Counted from the stretch's first letter, positions 16,911 to 26,561 are shown. The stretch is DNA of 64,000 nt from Clostridiales bacterium (GCA_016342415.1 JAEIOD010000004.1:186001-250000), one strand, 5' to 3'. The notes: generated from the sequence alone by a model not told the origin. A program made the numbers and translations.

Positions 16911-18386
16911 CTAAACACTAAACTTGTAAGTGATCTCAATGGTTTCATTTTCTGACACCACTATTTTTGAAATAAAACGATTCAAAACTTCACGAGTAAT
17001 TGCATCAAAATTTCCATAAGATGCAAGTTGTGATTTCATGTAATCAAATGATTTTCTCATAGAAGCTTCATTTTCAGAAGCCACTAGTTTTGAGATTTGT
17101 TTTTCAAGTTCAATCATTTGATTGTCCAAGACTTCAGATGCCAAATCATACTCTGACTTGCTAATGTCCCCTCCTGTGTATCTAAGGATCAACTTACCTT
17201 TTGCTTCTTTGTGATTAGCCTTTCTCATTTCATAAGACTTTTCTAATTGCTTAGATTTAGTTTTTAATTTGTTAACTCTCTTTTCGATTAAAGCATAGAT
17301 TTGATTTTGATCTGAAACTTCAGAAACATACTTTCTTAAGTCTCTTCTTAAAACATCAATTAACTCATCTTCTTTAATCTTGTGCTTAGTACAAAAGGTC
17401 TTTCCATTTTTCTTATAACCACCACAGAAATAAGTCCTTTGTGCTTTTATGAACCAGAACTTCTTATGACAATCACCACAATACAACATATCAGTAAACA
17501 AAGATTTTGTTGGTGTCGATCGGCCTCTAGATTTTAAACCACGTTCATTTACAAGATGCTGAACACTAAAGTAATCGGCTCTAGAAATTATACCTTCATG
17601 GGTGTTTTCAACAACAACTGATTCCTCTAATTTCTTACGTCCAATTAGAGTAATATCCTTTGTTGTTTCCTTACACTGTTCTAAGTCGCCAATGTAATGT
17701 CGATTCCTTAAGATGACCATTACTGTTGTACCGTGCCATACAGTACCTGCATTCTTCTTACCTTTTGACATAGCAGGTGTTTCAATCTTCTGTCCTGTAA
17801 GGTATTTGGCAATAGAATCCCTTCCATGCCCTTCTAGGTACATCTTGTAAATAAGTTGTACCACTGAAACAGATTCGTCCTCACGAGGATATAACCTACC
17901 ATCAGACACATCGTATCCGTATGGTGCTTCACCTTTCATGTACCGACCATTTTCTGCACTGGTTCTGAAACTCGTTTTAATACGATTGCTTGTTCTTCTA
18001 GACTCTTCTTCGTAAATCCAAGCGTATAAGCCATACTTTGATACATCACCTTTGGTTGTATCAATGGCCCCATCTAATGTAATAATGTGAACATCATTAC
18101 TTATAACAATTTTCTTGAACTCTGCTGAAACACCGATGTTACGTGCAAGACGAGAAAGTTCTTTGGCAAGTATTACATCTACCTTACCGTCCTTAACATC
18201 CTGTAATAACTCATTAAATTTTGGTCGCGATTCAGATTTGGTTGCACTAAGACTTTCTTTGTAAACCTTAAAGAGAGTCCATCCTTTATCAATGATGTAT
18301 TTGATGAATAACTCTTCTTGGGCAACTAATGAAGATGTTTGTGCTTCAAGTTCGGTACTTACTCTTACATAAATGGCTGCTTTCAT
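16911..18386 (-). CDS. Large serine recombinase (integrase/resolvase superfamily)
   Basis: The N-terminal resolvase domain carries the catalytic serine in YVRVSTE (Ser10) and the arginine cluster in LAKELSRLARN. The recombinase domain (GRYMKGEAPYGYDV ... GTVWHGTTVMVILRNRHYIGD) follows at residues 165-280. A zinc ribbon (CGDCHKKFWF, CGGYKK) and a coiled coil near residues 355-450 complete the large serine integrase plan. Such enzymes insert and excise phages or mobile elements between attP and attB. At 491 residues it is full length. Its ATG overlaps the stop of a small ORF by four bases, and a tyrosine recombinase lies just upstream on the same strand. Confidence 0.92.
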   Translation of the reverse strand: MKAAIYVRVSTELEAQTSSLVAQEELFIKYIIDKGWTLFKVYKESLSATKSESRPKFNELLQDVKDGKVDVILAKELSRLARNIGVSAEFKKIVISNDVHIITLDGAIDTTKGDVSKYGLYAWIYEEESRRTSNRIKTSFRTSAENGRYMKGEAPYGYDVSDGRLYPREDESVSVVQLIYKMYLEGHGRDSIAKYLTGQKIETPAMSKGKKNAGTVWHGTTVMVILRNRHYIGDLEQCKETTKDITLIGRKKLEESVVVENTHEGIISRADYFSVQHLVNERGLKSRGRSTPTKSLFTDMLYCGDCHKKFWFIKAQRTYFCGGYKKNGKTFCTKHKIKEDELIDVLRRDLRKYVSEVSDQNQIYALIEKRVNKLKTKSKQLEKSYEMRKANHKEAKGKLILRYTGGDISKSEYDLASEVLDNQMIELEKQISKLVASENEASMRKSFDYMKSQLASYGNFDAITREVLNRFISKIVVSENETIEITYKFSV

Positions 18387-18538
18387 AATACCACCTCATT
18401 TCGAGGTGTGGTTGTGTTATCTTCATTATACTGCTCTTGTCTTTCTTCCTCAATCAATTTTGTTAATTGACTTATTAAATGACCTTCATACAATTCAATA
18501 AAATTCCGGGTTTGGTCAAATACTCTAAGTATTTTCAT
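18383..18538 (-). CDS. Small protein coupled to the serine recombinase
   Basis: ATG 18538 (MKILRVFDQTRN) follows GAAGGGAG; the 51-residue frame ends with a TGA overlapping the recombinase ATG. The sequence is predicted helical and acidic (KLIEEERQEQYNEDN). Because the recombinase ribosome site (GAGGTGG) lies inside it, the two are likely co-translated. It may be an excision or directionality factor, but that is only by position. In-frame ATGs exist six bases and further upstream. Confidence 0.5.
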   Translation of the reverse strand: MKILRVFDQTRNFIELYEGHLISQLTKLIEEERQEQYNEDNTTTPRNEVVL

Positions 18539-18621
18539 AACCATCACTCCCTTCTGAATTGTTTCTTGTAAGGGTATTATAGTCACTTAAAAAGATTAAT
18601 CAAGAAATGGTATCAACTTAT

Positions 18622-19479
18622 TTACAATAAATAATTATAGATAGTCACATTCAATCGATTATGACCTAAATCATTGGACACTTTTCGTAAGAGTTTGCTA
18701 TCAAATCCCCTATAGTCTTTGTTTTCATGACCTTGTTCTTTTACAAGTTCTTTGTATCTGTTTTGAGCATATTCCCTTCTAAAGGCATGGTTGTCAATTT
18801 TAGTCGTGTATTTGGTAAACATAGGTTTTCCCTTCTGTTTGCCATTAAGTATTTCTTTTACTTTTTCTCGGTCACCTTTTAAAATCGTAGCATCTCTTTC
18901 TTTACCACCTTTTTCAATCAAATGAACTTTGTAAGGCAAACCATCTTTCCATATAAAACGTTCTGGAGTAATAACCAACACACTTTCTCTTCTGTAACCA
19001 CATGCTTTTGCTAAAGCGATTTGTTCTTTATAATTGTTTGGATTGTATTTCGTATCATGTGCCTTTGGACCTCTGCTTCTCGTAATATCTTTATATGATC
19101 GATTCCTGATGCCACATTCTTTTTTAGTGATATGAAGATTAAAGAGTTTATTAAGTGCTGCCATGTCTTTACTAATAGTGGCAGCAGATTTACCATCAGT
19201 TTGTCTGAACTTCAAATATTCTTCAACATGTACTTTCTTGATTTGAGATACATCCTTGATATCTTTGTACTCATTTCTTATATGCCTAACAAACTCAATA
19301 CTGGTTTGTTTAATGGCATCGTAAGATGAATACGAATGTATCCCCATCGTTCTATTAGAATAGTTCTTACCCATCATTTCTTTGTATTCTTTTTTAGAAT
19401 TATGACGGCTATCGCCTATACATTTGAGTTGCTCCATCCGCTGGTGCAGTTGATAATCTAGTTTGTTCATTCTAGCCAT
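18622..19479 (-). CDS. Tyrosine recombinase/integrase
   Basis: A 285-residue phage-integrase-family protein. The core-binding domain (SSYDAIKQTSIEFVRHIRNEY ... VEEYLKFRQ) precedes a catalytic domain with the first arginine in CGYRRESVLVIT, HxxR in HAFRREYA, LGHNR and the nucleophile tyrosine eight residues later in NVTIYNYL near the C-terminus. The catalytic set therefore looks intact. The ATG at 19479 follows AAGGGGTG; the GTG nine bases upstream is part of that site. It is followed on the same strand by the small ORF and the large serine recombinase. Confidence 0.85.
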   Translation of the reverse strand: MARMNKLDYQLHQRMEQLKCIGDSRHNSKKEYKEMMGKNYSNRTMGIHSYSSYDAIKQTSIEFVRHIRNEYKDIKDVSQIKKVHVEEYLKFRQTDGKSAATISKDMAALNKLFNLHITKKECGIRNRSYKDITRSRGPKAHDTKYNPNNYKEQIALAKACGYRRESVLVITPERFIWKDGLPYKVHLIEKGGKERDATILKGDREKVKEILNGKQKGKPMFTKYTTKIDNHAFRREYAQNRYKELVKEQGHENKDYRGFDSKLLRKVSNDLGHNRLNVTIYNYLL

Positions 19480-19917
19480 AAAAATCACCCCTTCAATATT
19501 TTTTTGTATGATAAATATTAAAGAGGTGATTTTTCAAGTTTTTATTTAATTATTTATTTTTCTGCATGACAAATAAACCAAAGGTTAAGTAAATTTGCTT
19601 TCTTTATAGACTAAGCTTAAAGTCAAAACCAGTTAATATGCCATTTTTTAAGTTACTCTCGAAATTCCTCCTTATAGTTTTTCCGCTTCTCGTTTATATT
19701 CCCCTAATGGGATAATATAACCCGAAGCTCATCCTAAGCATTCAAATGGGTCAAATCACTCATCTGGCAATCTGTCTGAATACTCTCAAATCCTTCTTTT
19801 TGTTTTTTAATGCTGTGGTGATATTGAATTATAATTGATTATGTTTTTTTTAATCAAGTACTAAAAAACAGCAAAGAACTTGCCGCTTTTTAATATATCT
19901 TATTTAGTAAGACGCAA
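19480..19917. other. AT-rich gap between recombinase cassette and STAND gene
   Basis: About 440 bases. The part near the recombinase (19500-19560) is nearly pure A/T and may hold its promoter or an attachment site. The part near the STAND gene holds its terminator. No gene seen. Confidence 0.4.
19867..19887 (-). terminator. Terminator of the STAND gene
   Basis: On the minus strand AGCGGCAA pairs with TTGCTGTT (two G-U pairs) around a 5-base loop and continues into a T run, 30 bases after the stop codon. Confidence 0.7.
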
Positions 19918-22557
19918 CTATTGTAGTGAATAGTAGCTCAAGATTTCTTTTGTCATAGTACCTTTAGTTGTTAAGTTTATTTTTCCATGCTTCACAACAT
20001 CACCAATCTGTAATCCTCTAAGTTTATGCGTGATTTTAAAATAAACACCCTTTAAATTTTCCTTGTTCCTAAAAAAACCAAAATTCTTTTCTTTATTTAA
20101 ATAGTATACTAATCCCTCATTATCTTTTAAAGATTCTAATTGTTCATTTATGTCAATAGTATATTTCTTAATACGCTTAACTATATTTGGGTCTTCAATA
20201 TTCTCTAGCTTAGATTTAATAATATCTTGAACCTTTTTATATTCAGGATCTTTACGAATATTTGAATAGTAACCATCTAAAATTTCTAACATTAATTCAT
20301 TTGCCTTTGGAGAATAATACAAATATGCTAATGATTTAACTAAATTTGTCATATACTGATAAATACCTCTATCTGGATCATCACTACTTCGTAAGTATTC
20401 ATATGACTCTCTGATTAATCCTAGCATTTTATCGAAATCTCTATGATCGAATAATTCAGACTCTCTTCTTTTTAAATCTGCCTTTCTTGTTACAAATATA
20501 TTGAAATAATTTGTTGACAACTCTTTAATATCAAGTTGATCTAAAACACCATAAGCTTCTTCAAATCTATTCAAACATCCTAGTATCTTTGACTTTTCAA
20601 ATATCAGATATACATTTACTTCTCCATCTAGAATTACTTCTGCATTTTCTAGTTTGCTTAAAGCTCCATAATAGTCATTACATCTTAAAAGGTAGCCAGC
20701 ATAAACAATATAAACCATAACCTTATCTTCATCTACTTCGCAACACTTTAAGGCTATTTCAAATTCTTCCTTCGCTTTATTTTGACTTGTAGTTCCATAC
20801 AAGTATGCTGCAATTTTGTTACATTGGAAATAATTTATTTCTAGTTTTTTTGCATATTCAACATACTTAAATGCTAACTCCTGATTACCTAATTTTGACT
20901 CTTTTAGTGCTAATGTCAAATAATATGCTGCAACTAGCTTACTATTTTCTCCACTTTTAATGCCGAACTCCTTCATAGCATAGTCAGATTTATGATTCTC
21001 TTGTAGTTGCTTTTGCAGAAAACCTTGTAACCTTTTAAGTTTAAAATTATATGAACTGATAATATCTCTTTTTTCAATATAGCAACACTTTAAAAACTCT
21101 TTTGCAAAATCTGTTATTGATAACTTCTTCTTTGTCCTAAATAATACATCATCAATAAAATTACTTTTTACTAACTCATTAACTGCATTGCTTACATCTT
21201 TATACGCATTTATATAGTTATCAATATCTACATCCATATAATACATGAGTTCAGCAAACGAAAGTTCATTACCAGCTATAACCAATACATCAAGCACATT
21301 TTGAGCTTTTGTTGACAATTTATCATACACATTTGACATACAAAAGGTTGCAAGCTCTTCTTTATTTTTTATTATTTCATCAACACTCTGTCCGTTATAC
21401 AAATTCCGCACAAACCACTTTATTGCTAATGGATTCGAATATAACTCATTAGATGCTATGTTATATTTTTCATTATCACTAAACATACCTTCAAATCCGT
21501 ACAAGTCCAATAATGTATTCATGTATTCCAAAGCATCATCTTTGCATAGACCTCCAAGTCTATATCGGTGTTCCATTTCTCCTAGACCAATTCTTGATGT
21601 AATTAGAACTTTTCCATATTCTGTAAAATCATCTAAAAATTCTTTTATATCTCCCGTATTTATTGTTTCTAAATTATCTAAGACTAATAACATACTAAAT
21701 TCTTCTGCAAGACTAATCAAGTACTCCTTAACATTGCTTATATTGTTATCGCCTACAAAATCGTTAAGCTTCTCATACATCGAACTTGTATCAGAAATCG
21801 AATCCTCAATCTCTTTGAATTCATAATTATTCAACTCATTAGTTTTTAGTGATGCCCAAAGAATCAAATCAAATTTACATTTATCATCATCTAATAAGTC
21901 ATATAGCAATTTTATTGCTATTGCAGTCTTTCCAATACCACCATCACCTATTATACTCAATATATGTACATTTCTTTTATTTAATTTTGCCTTTAACTCA
22001 CCAATTTCCTTATGTCTACCAATAAAACTTGTTTCCTCGAATTCTACTGAAGTAGGAATATTTTCAATAACCCTCTCACTCTTTTTTGCATTTTGAGGTG
22101 GCAACCTCAACTCTTGAGGATTTTCAGCAATTTTTGTTCTTGTTTTTGAAACATTTTCCCAATTGAAGTTTAAGAAGATTTGATCAATCTCTTCAAATAC
22201 TGCCTTTACTATGTGATAGTCTAATATACCTAATGGTCTGGGATGCATTACAATATTCCTGATAGGAATTATCTTGACTAACTCCTTATTTAAAAAATCT
22301 TTCTGTGCTTGGTTTATTTGAAGTTTTAAAATATTAGAGTTACAGATTTCTATATATGACTGAAAATCAAGACCTTGCAGTATTGATAGTAATTTATTTT
22401 TCTCATCACTTTTATTTGATCTTTCACTCACTTTTACTGGTATATCACCTAGGGATAGTTTTTTTACAAAATTCTCAATAAAATCATTTTCAATTGCTAA
22501 AATCATCTCATACATTGCTGCTTTTCTTTCAATACTACTGCGAATAGAGTATGTCAT
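19918..22557 (-). CDS. HEPN - STAND NTPase - helical repeat - cold-shock-like domain protein (putative defence NLR)
   Basis: The 879-residue protein has four parts. Residues 1-135 are helical and contain IRNIVMHPRP, the Rx4H motif (Arg100, His105) of HEPN RNase domains. Residues 175-430 are a STAND/NB-ARC-type NTPase: SFIGRHKEIGEL, Walker A GDGGIGKT (204-211), Walker B FSMLLVLDNLE, sensor VLITSR and a helical extension. Residues about 440-810 are TPR-like helices. The last about 65 residues read GLVYYLNKEKNFGFF, VYFKI, LQIGDVVKHG and KGTMTKEIL, matching the order of a cold-shock OB fold. The ATG at 22557 follows GGAGG by five bases; a TTG 12 bases upstream is inside that site. STAND proteins of this build sense invaders and trigger an effector, here probably RNA cleavage. 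It lies alone beside a recombinase cassette. Confidence 0.8.
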   Translation of the reverse strand: MTYSIRSSIERKAAMYEMILAIENDFIENFVKKLSLGDIPVKVSERSNKSDEKNKLLSILQGLDFQSYIEICNSNILKLQINQAQKDFLNKELVKIIPIRNIVMHPRPLGILDYHIVKAVFEEIDQIFLNFNWENVSKTRTKIAENPQELRLPPQNAKKSERVIENIPTSVEFEETSFIGRHKEIGELKAKLNKRNVHILSIIGDGGIGKTAIAIKLLYDLLDDDKCKFDLILWASLKTNELNNYEFKEIEDSISDTSSMYEKLNDFVGDNNISNVKEYLISLAEEFSMLLVLDNLETINTGDIKEFLDDFTEYGKVLITSRIGLGEMEHRYRLGGLCKDDALEYMNTLLDLYGFEGMFSDNEKYNIASNELYSNPLAIKWFVRNLYNGQSVDEIIKNKEELATFCMSNVYDKLSTKAQNVLDVLVIAGNELSFAELMYYMDVDIDNYINAYKDVSNAVNELVKSNFIDDVLFRTKKKLSITDFAKEFLKCCYIEKRDIISSYNFKLKRLQGFLQKQLQENHKSDYAMKEFGIKSGENSKLVAAYYLTLALKESKLGNQELAFKYVEYAKKLEINYFQCNKIAAYLYGTTSQNKAKEEFEIALKCCEVDEDKVMVYIVYAGYLLRCNDYYGALSKLENAEVILDGEVNVYLIFEKSKILGCLNRFEEAYGVLDQLDIKELSTNYFNIFVTRKADLKRRESELFDHRDFDKMLGLIRESYEYLRSSDDPDRGIYQYMTNLVKSLAYLYYSPKANELMLEILDGYYSNIRKDPEYKKVQDIIKSKLENIEDPNIVKRIKKYTIDINEQLESLKDNEGLVYYLNKEKNFGFFRNKENLKGVYFKITHKLRGLQIGDVVKHGKINLTTKGTMTKEILSYYSLQ

Positions 22558-22967
22558 ATATTCCTCCAATAAATTTTACTTAGTTCTTATTCCCAATTAT
22601 ATTTTACTCCCAATTTTCACCAATTACAACTAGTGTGTAATAAAACAAAAGATCCAACAAGATTTTTTATCTCATTGGATCTAAGTAATTTGAATGTGTT
22701 CAACACGACACCACACCTACCTCTTGTGATAGCAGTGACCGTTAGTCCACATGTGTCGAGTATGTAATATTAGATTTGAACAATGGAAGTTTAATTATTA
22801 CATCACTTTATTTTACTGAGTTTTGCCTACTATGTTAAGTTAGCATACTGTTGGTCCATTGCGCTGTTTAGTTTTCTCTCTTGATTTACCTAACATTTAT
22901 ATCTATCTTAACTGAGGTATAATTTCCTAAATATTATCTGTAATCATCTTGTGTTCTAAATATGGTA
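22558..22967. other. Intergenic, no gene seen
   Basis: About 400 bases upstream of the STAND gene. AGATCCAA (22650) and TTGGATCT (22682) form an 8-bp stem with a 17-base loop, perhaps a terminator of the flavin-domain gene pair. No coding remnant recognised. Confidence 0.4.
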
Positions 22968-23438
22968 CTATAATTTCTTTTCTTTAGGATCAAAAGGGAA
23001 TCTGGTTACTTCTTGTGATCTAAAGTCCACATTATAACCGATTCTATTGAAGTAGGTAAAAGCTGTGTTCAGCTTCACTTGTAGATAACACATTTTAGGA
23101 TCAGACTCATCATTATGATCAAAATACCAGTTTGAGAATGCTTCAGTTAACAACTCTCTAATCGCCTTGTTTTTTTCATCTAATGGATGCCCTATATTAA
23201 TGGCTTCTCCTTGAAATTCATGAAAATTCGTACATAAACTCACATGTTTATTGTTCATTATTTGCTGAACCTTTTCTGATGATTCATGTGTTGCAATATA
23301 GAAACTGCTATCCAAGTAGAATGTGTCAACAATCCTAATTGTAGGAATATCATTAATAGATGTCGCCATTGCCACGTTTCTATCCTTACCAAATTGTCGA
23401 ATCAATTTTTTATTTAAAGTTTCAAATTCTTTGCTCAT
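22968..23438 (-). CDS. Pyridoxamine-5'-phosphate-oxidase-like FMN protein, copy 2
   Basis: A 156-residue split-barrel flavin-binding protein of the PNPOx-like/general stress protein class (RNVAMATSINDIPTIRIVDTFY ... SFYIATHESSEKVQQIMNN are the first strands; YLQVKLNTAFTYFNRIGY a later one). The ATG at 23438 has GAAGGAG in front; an ATG 21 bases upstream lacks one. It directly follows a tandem paralogue. Substrate unknown; family members reduce flavin- or F420-linked substrates or bind haem. Confidence 0.75.
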   Translation of the reverse strand: MSKEFETLNKKLIRQFGKDRNVAMATSINDIPTIRIVDTFYLDSSFYIATHESSEKVQQIMNNKHVSLCTNFHEFQGEAINIGHPLDEKNKAIRELLTEAFSNWYFDHNDESDPKMCYLQVKLNTAFTYFNRIGYNVDFRSQEVTRFPFDPKEKKL

Positions 23439-23459
23439 ATTATCTCCTTCATTATTCAT

Positions 23460-23927
23460 TTAACTAAATGGTGTAAAACAAAAACTTTCCAACTCATTGG
23501 TCCCAAAATTTACATTGTATCCTATTTTATTAGCATAGGTAAAAGCAGTAGTGAGCTTAACTTGAATAAGACATAATTCTGGATCCGACTCATCACAATG
23601 TTCAGCATACCAATTTGATTTTGCACCACTAATAAGGTCTCTAATTTCTTTGTTTTCCACTTTTAAGGGATGTCCAATTATGATACCTTCACCATAAAAT
23701 TTATGAAAGCTAGCTGTAGTGCAAAGACAAACGTTTTGGTTATTTATGATCTCCTGAACTATATCAGAAGATTCAAGTGTTATTAAATAGAAACTTTTAT
23801 CCCAATAATATGTATTCACAATTTTTACTTTAGGTATATCATTAAACGATGTGGCTAAATACATCTTTCTATGCTTTCCAAATTCTTTCTTTAGTATCTT
23901 TTGCATTTTATCAAATTCTTTATTCAT
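23460..23927 (-). CDS. Pyridoxamine-5'-phosphate-oxidase-like FMN protein, copy 1
   Basis: This 155-residue protein aligns along its length with the next gene downstream (shared KFYGEGI/FQGEAINIGHPL region, W(Y/F) and DESDP). The two are a tandem duplication, with the second start 21 bases after this stop. GAGAGG precedes the ATG. It has the PNPOx-like split barrel; the role is probably redox or detoxification but is not fixed by the sequence. Confidence 0.75.
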   Translation of the reverse strand: MNKEFDKMQKILKKEFGKHRKMYLATSFNDIPKVKIVNTYYWDKSFYLITLESSDIVQEIINNQNVCLCTTASFHKFYGEGIIIGHPLKVENKEIRDLISGAKSNWYAEHCDESDPELCLIQVKLTTAFTYANKIGYNVNFGTNELESFCFTPFS

Positions 23928-24163
23928 GTAAACCTCTCTATTTTCAAAGTCGTTTTGAATTACCCATAATCAACATCTATGAGCGAGTATTTTCTTTACC
24001 TCTGTATTTATTATAACGGATGACACCACATCAAAGTCAACATATAAATTAATTTACTCTATCATGCCGTCTATACCATGTTGAATATTTTATGACATTG
24101 ACAGTGACTTATATCAGCTCAAGTAGCCATAAGTGAAATCTTCTTTCTCTAATAGTCATTTTA

Positions 24164-24718
24164 CTACAACTCCTCTGGCTTTCTGAAACCTTTAACCATC
24201 AGCCAGATTGATAAGAATAGTTCATTCAGGATCATCGGTAATAATAAAATACTCATGTAATTTGATTCTATCCCAAACAAACCCATTACAGAACTCAGTA
24301 ATAAAAGTCCAGTGGCAATCAATCCCCATACTGAAATGAATTTTGGTATTGTCTCCGTTACAAGAAAGAGCCAATAAAACGTTGCAGCACCAAGTATGAA
24401 GAACCAAATGTGGATGTTGGCATACATCAACTGCCTTATACTATCATCAGCACCAAAAACTATTAAACCTCCACCAAATACCATCAAGAGACCTTCGACA
24501 ATCCTACTAATCATATAGGTCTTAAGAAACAACGGCGCATTAGATTTAGAAAATATAGGATACATCAATAACGCTATTCCGATCACCGATAGACCACTTA
24601 TTACATCTGTAATAAAACCGAATATTTCACTTCCAGTTATATCATATGTCAACATTGAGTAAGCAGCAATTATAAGTATGCCAACCAACACTGCCCTTTT
24701 TTTAGATAATTTATCCAT
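24164..24718 (-). CDS. DUF4386-like membrane protein
   Basis: A 184-residue protein with about six hydrophobic helices (VLVGILIIAAYSML, ISGLSVIGIALLMYPIF, VEGLLMVFGGGLIVFG and others). The pattern IFSKSNAPLFLKTYMISRIVEG resembles the DUF4386 family, which has no known function. It is shorter than most members I know. AAAAGGAG precedes the ATG. Another small membrane protein gene lies 270 bases upstream on the same strand. Confidence 0.65.
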   Translation of the reverse strand: MDKLSKKRAVLVGILIIAAYSMLTYDITGSEIFGFITDVISGLSVIGIALLMYPIFSKSNAPLFLKTYMISRIVEGLLMVFGGGLIVFGADDSIRQLMYANIHIWFFILGAATFYWLFLVTETIPKFISVWGLIATGLLLLSSVMGLFGIESNYMSILLLPMILNELFLSIWLMVKGFRKPEEL

Positions 24719-24748
24719 TACTATCTCCTTTTCATATCCTAATTAAAA

Positions 24749-24792
24749 TGACCCTAAAATAACTTGATTCTTTATGTAAGTTGATAGGGTCA
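24749..24792. terminator. Hairpin terminator
   Basis: TGACCCTA and TAGGGTCA with further pairing inside (AACTT/AAGTT) form a long imperfect hairpin downstream of the 24987-25370 gene. Confidence 0.5.
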
Positions 24793-24986
24793 CTTTCTAT
24801 TATAGGTAACTGTGATGGTTCAAACAGATCTAACACTTTGGTTATTATTTTATATTCTAATAAGAATATCATAAAAATTGCTGGGATTGTGTTTCAAGTA
24901 TTTTACACTATCTCTTTTAACATTTAAATTCGGTACGTATCAGAGTACGACTATGATACTTTCTTCTTATTTAAAATATCTCCTAT

Positions 24987-25370
24987 TTAATCCTCTTTCC
25001 ATTTATAAGCAATAGTTATTATTGATAACAATGTCAGCACTTCTACGGTTGCAAAAAAATAATATACAATATTGCCAGAACCTCCACCAACTATATAGAC
25101 GATTGTAAAGATGCCTATGACGATATTTAGAATCCTATTGACTTTTCTCTTGAGTATTTTAGATAAAACTACCATAATTATTGGAATCTCGTTTACAATA
25201 GCTGCTATGAACATAAAAAATACCGTAATGTTAATCCCATCAACATTACCACTCATCACCTCAGCTAGAGAACCTGGTAACATAAATCCGAAAATATCTG
25301 CAAATAATACGTTTATCAAAGTAAAAATCCATAGTGTTGATAGTAAATCCTGTTTTGTTAATTTTATCAT
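24987..25370 (-). CDS. DUF6326-like membrane protein
   Basis: A 127-residue protein with four predicted transmembrane helices. The N-terminal LLSTLWIFTLINVLFADIFG fits the DUF6326 family as I remember it. AGGAGGG lies seven bases before the ATG. Function unknown. Confidence 0.65.
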   Translation of the reverse strand: MIKLTKQDLLSTLWIFTLINVLFADIFGFMLPGSLAEVMSGNVDGINITVFFMFIAAIVNEIPIIMVVLSKILKRKVNRILNIVIGIFTIVYIVGGGSGNIVYYFFATVEVLTLLSIITIAYKWKED

Positions 25371-25888
25371 TTCAAATCCCTCCTATACTTAAATATTACA
25401 CTTAGTATATAAAAGTTTAACAATGAAAATATAAAATTTTTCTAAATTTAATCTAAAAAGTTCTATGTAATTAAAACTCAGACCTTTGTGATGATATAGT
25501 CATTAACCTCAGTAGTAAAACCACCTTTTGTTAAAATGATCCATGATACTCAATAATGTAGAAATGAAAGACCTCAATGAAGGAGCTTCAATGGTTAGTT
25601 TTATTTGAATAGTGAGCAATACCACTCATGAAAGAGGTGTGGTCGCAGAACTTTGTTTATTTTAAACATCTTTACAATCATCAACTAGAACTGCGTTTTA
25701 AATTATCTACTTAGCTTATTATCATAAACCAGACTCACTTAAACTCTTCAACTGAATACTTTCTTGGATTGCCTTACCCACACAGATAAAAAAGATCAAA
25801 AGAGCCTACTTTTTACTAAAGGAGTTGATAACTTTATGTTTGATATTATACAATAAATAAATATAAAAAAGTTTTTTTACATAAAGGG
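25371..25888. other. Intergenic, no gene seen
   Basis: About 520 bases between divergent genes. Short inverted repeats occur near 25620-25640 (ACCACTC / GAGGTGTGGT), but I see no coding frame or known RNA. Confidence 0.4.
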
Positions 25889-25917
25889 TTGACTTATTAG
25901 GCATATCGTACTACTAT
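25889..25917 (+). promoter_or_regulatory. Sigma-A promoter of cspA
   Basis: TTGACT (25889-25894) and TACTAT (25912-25917) are 17 bases apart. A start near 25924 would give an untranslated leader of about 130 bases, as is usual for cold-shock mRNAs that fold differently at low temperature. Confidence 0.7.
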
Positions 25918-26056
25918 AAGGAGAAGCTTAAATTTAGAAGTAGTAATGTTAACGAGAGATTTTAATGAGTGCTATAGTAATATACAACTTGATTTGAAAT
26001 AAGTAAGTTATCGGTTATGCAATGGTTTAAGATAATACAAACAGGAGGTACATATT

Positions 26057-26254
26057 ATGAATGGTACAGTTAAATGGTTCAACCCAGAAAAAGGTTTTGG
26101 TTTTATTACTGCAGAGAATGGTACAGATGTATTCGCACATTTCTCACAAATTAACATTGATGGATTCAAAACTTTAGAAGAAGGTCAAGCAGTTACTTTT
26201 GAAGTTACAGACGGACAAAAAGGTCCTCAAGCAGAGAACATCAACTTAGCTTAA
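26057..26254 (+). CDS. cspA: Cold-shock protein, CspA family
   Basis: A 65-residue single OB-fold RNA chaperone. The RNP1 motif (KGFGFI) and RNP2 motif (VFAHF) are intact, and the start is [11 protein letters not shown] as usual. AGGAGGT lies seven bases before the ATG. It has its own promoter with a long leader and its own terminator. The family melts RNA structure and is induced by cold or entry into growth. Confidence 0.97.
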   Translation: MNGTVKWFNPEKGFGFITAENGTDVFAHFSQINIDGFKTLEEGQAVTFEVTDGQKGPQAENINLA

Positions 26255-26266
26255 TCTTGATTATTC

Positions 26267-26292
26267 AAACCTTATGCATTTGCATAAGGTTT
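26267..26292 (+). terminator. Terminator of cspA
   Basis: AACCTTATGCA pairs with TGCATAAGGTT and is followed by seven T, 13 bases after the stop codon. Confidence 0.92.
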
Positions 26293-26561
26293 TTTTATTG
26301 CAATAAAATTATAAGTAGCTTTTATCCCCTTTCTTCATTCCTATCCCACTCTGTCACTCTAAATACTTTCTAAAATCTGCATGATTACACTACTGCCATC
26401 AACAACAATTATATAACACTTGAACTTAAAAGACATCCTTCAAATCATAAAAGGTTTCAGTTCCAACCAAAATTCTGATAGCAGAGTTAGAACTAATGAG
26501 AAGTAAAAATCCAATGTTAAGAGTTTCTTTACTATTTTGAATTGTATCTGACTGTCTTGTC

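Noticed and set aside
22650..22682. CRISPR-like or repeat array around the STAND gene
   Set aside because: Only a single inverted repeat is present; there are no regularly spaced repeats anywhere in the window that I could see.
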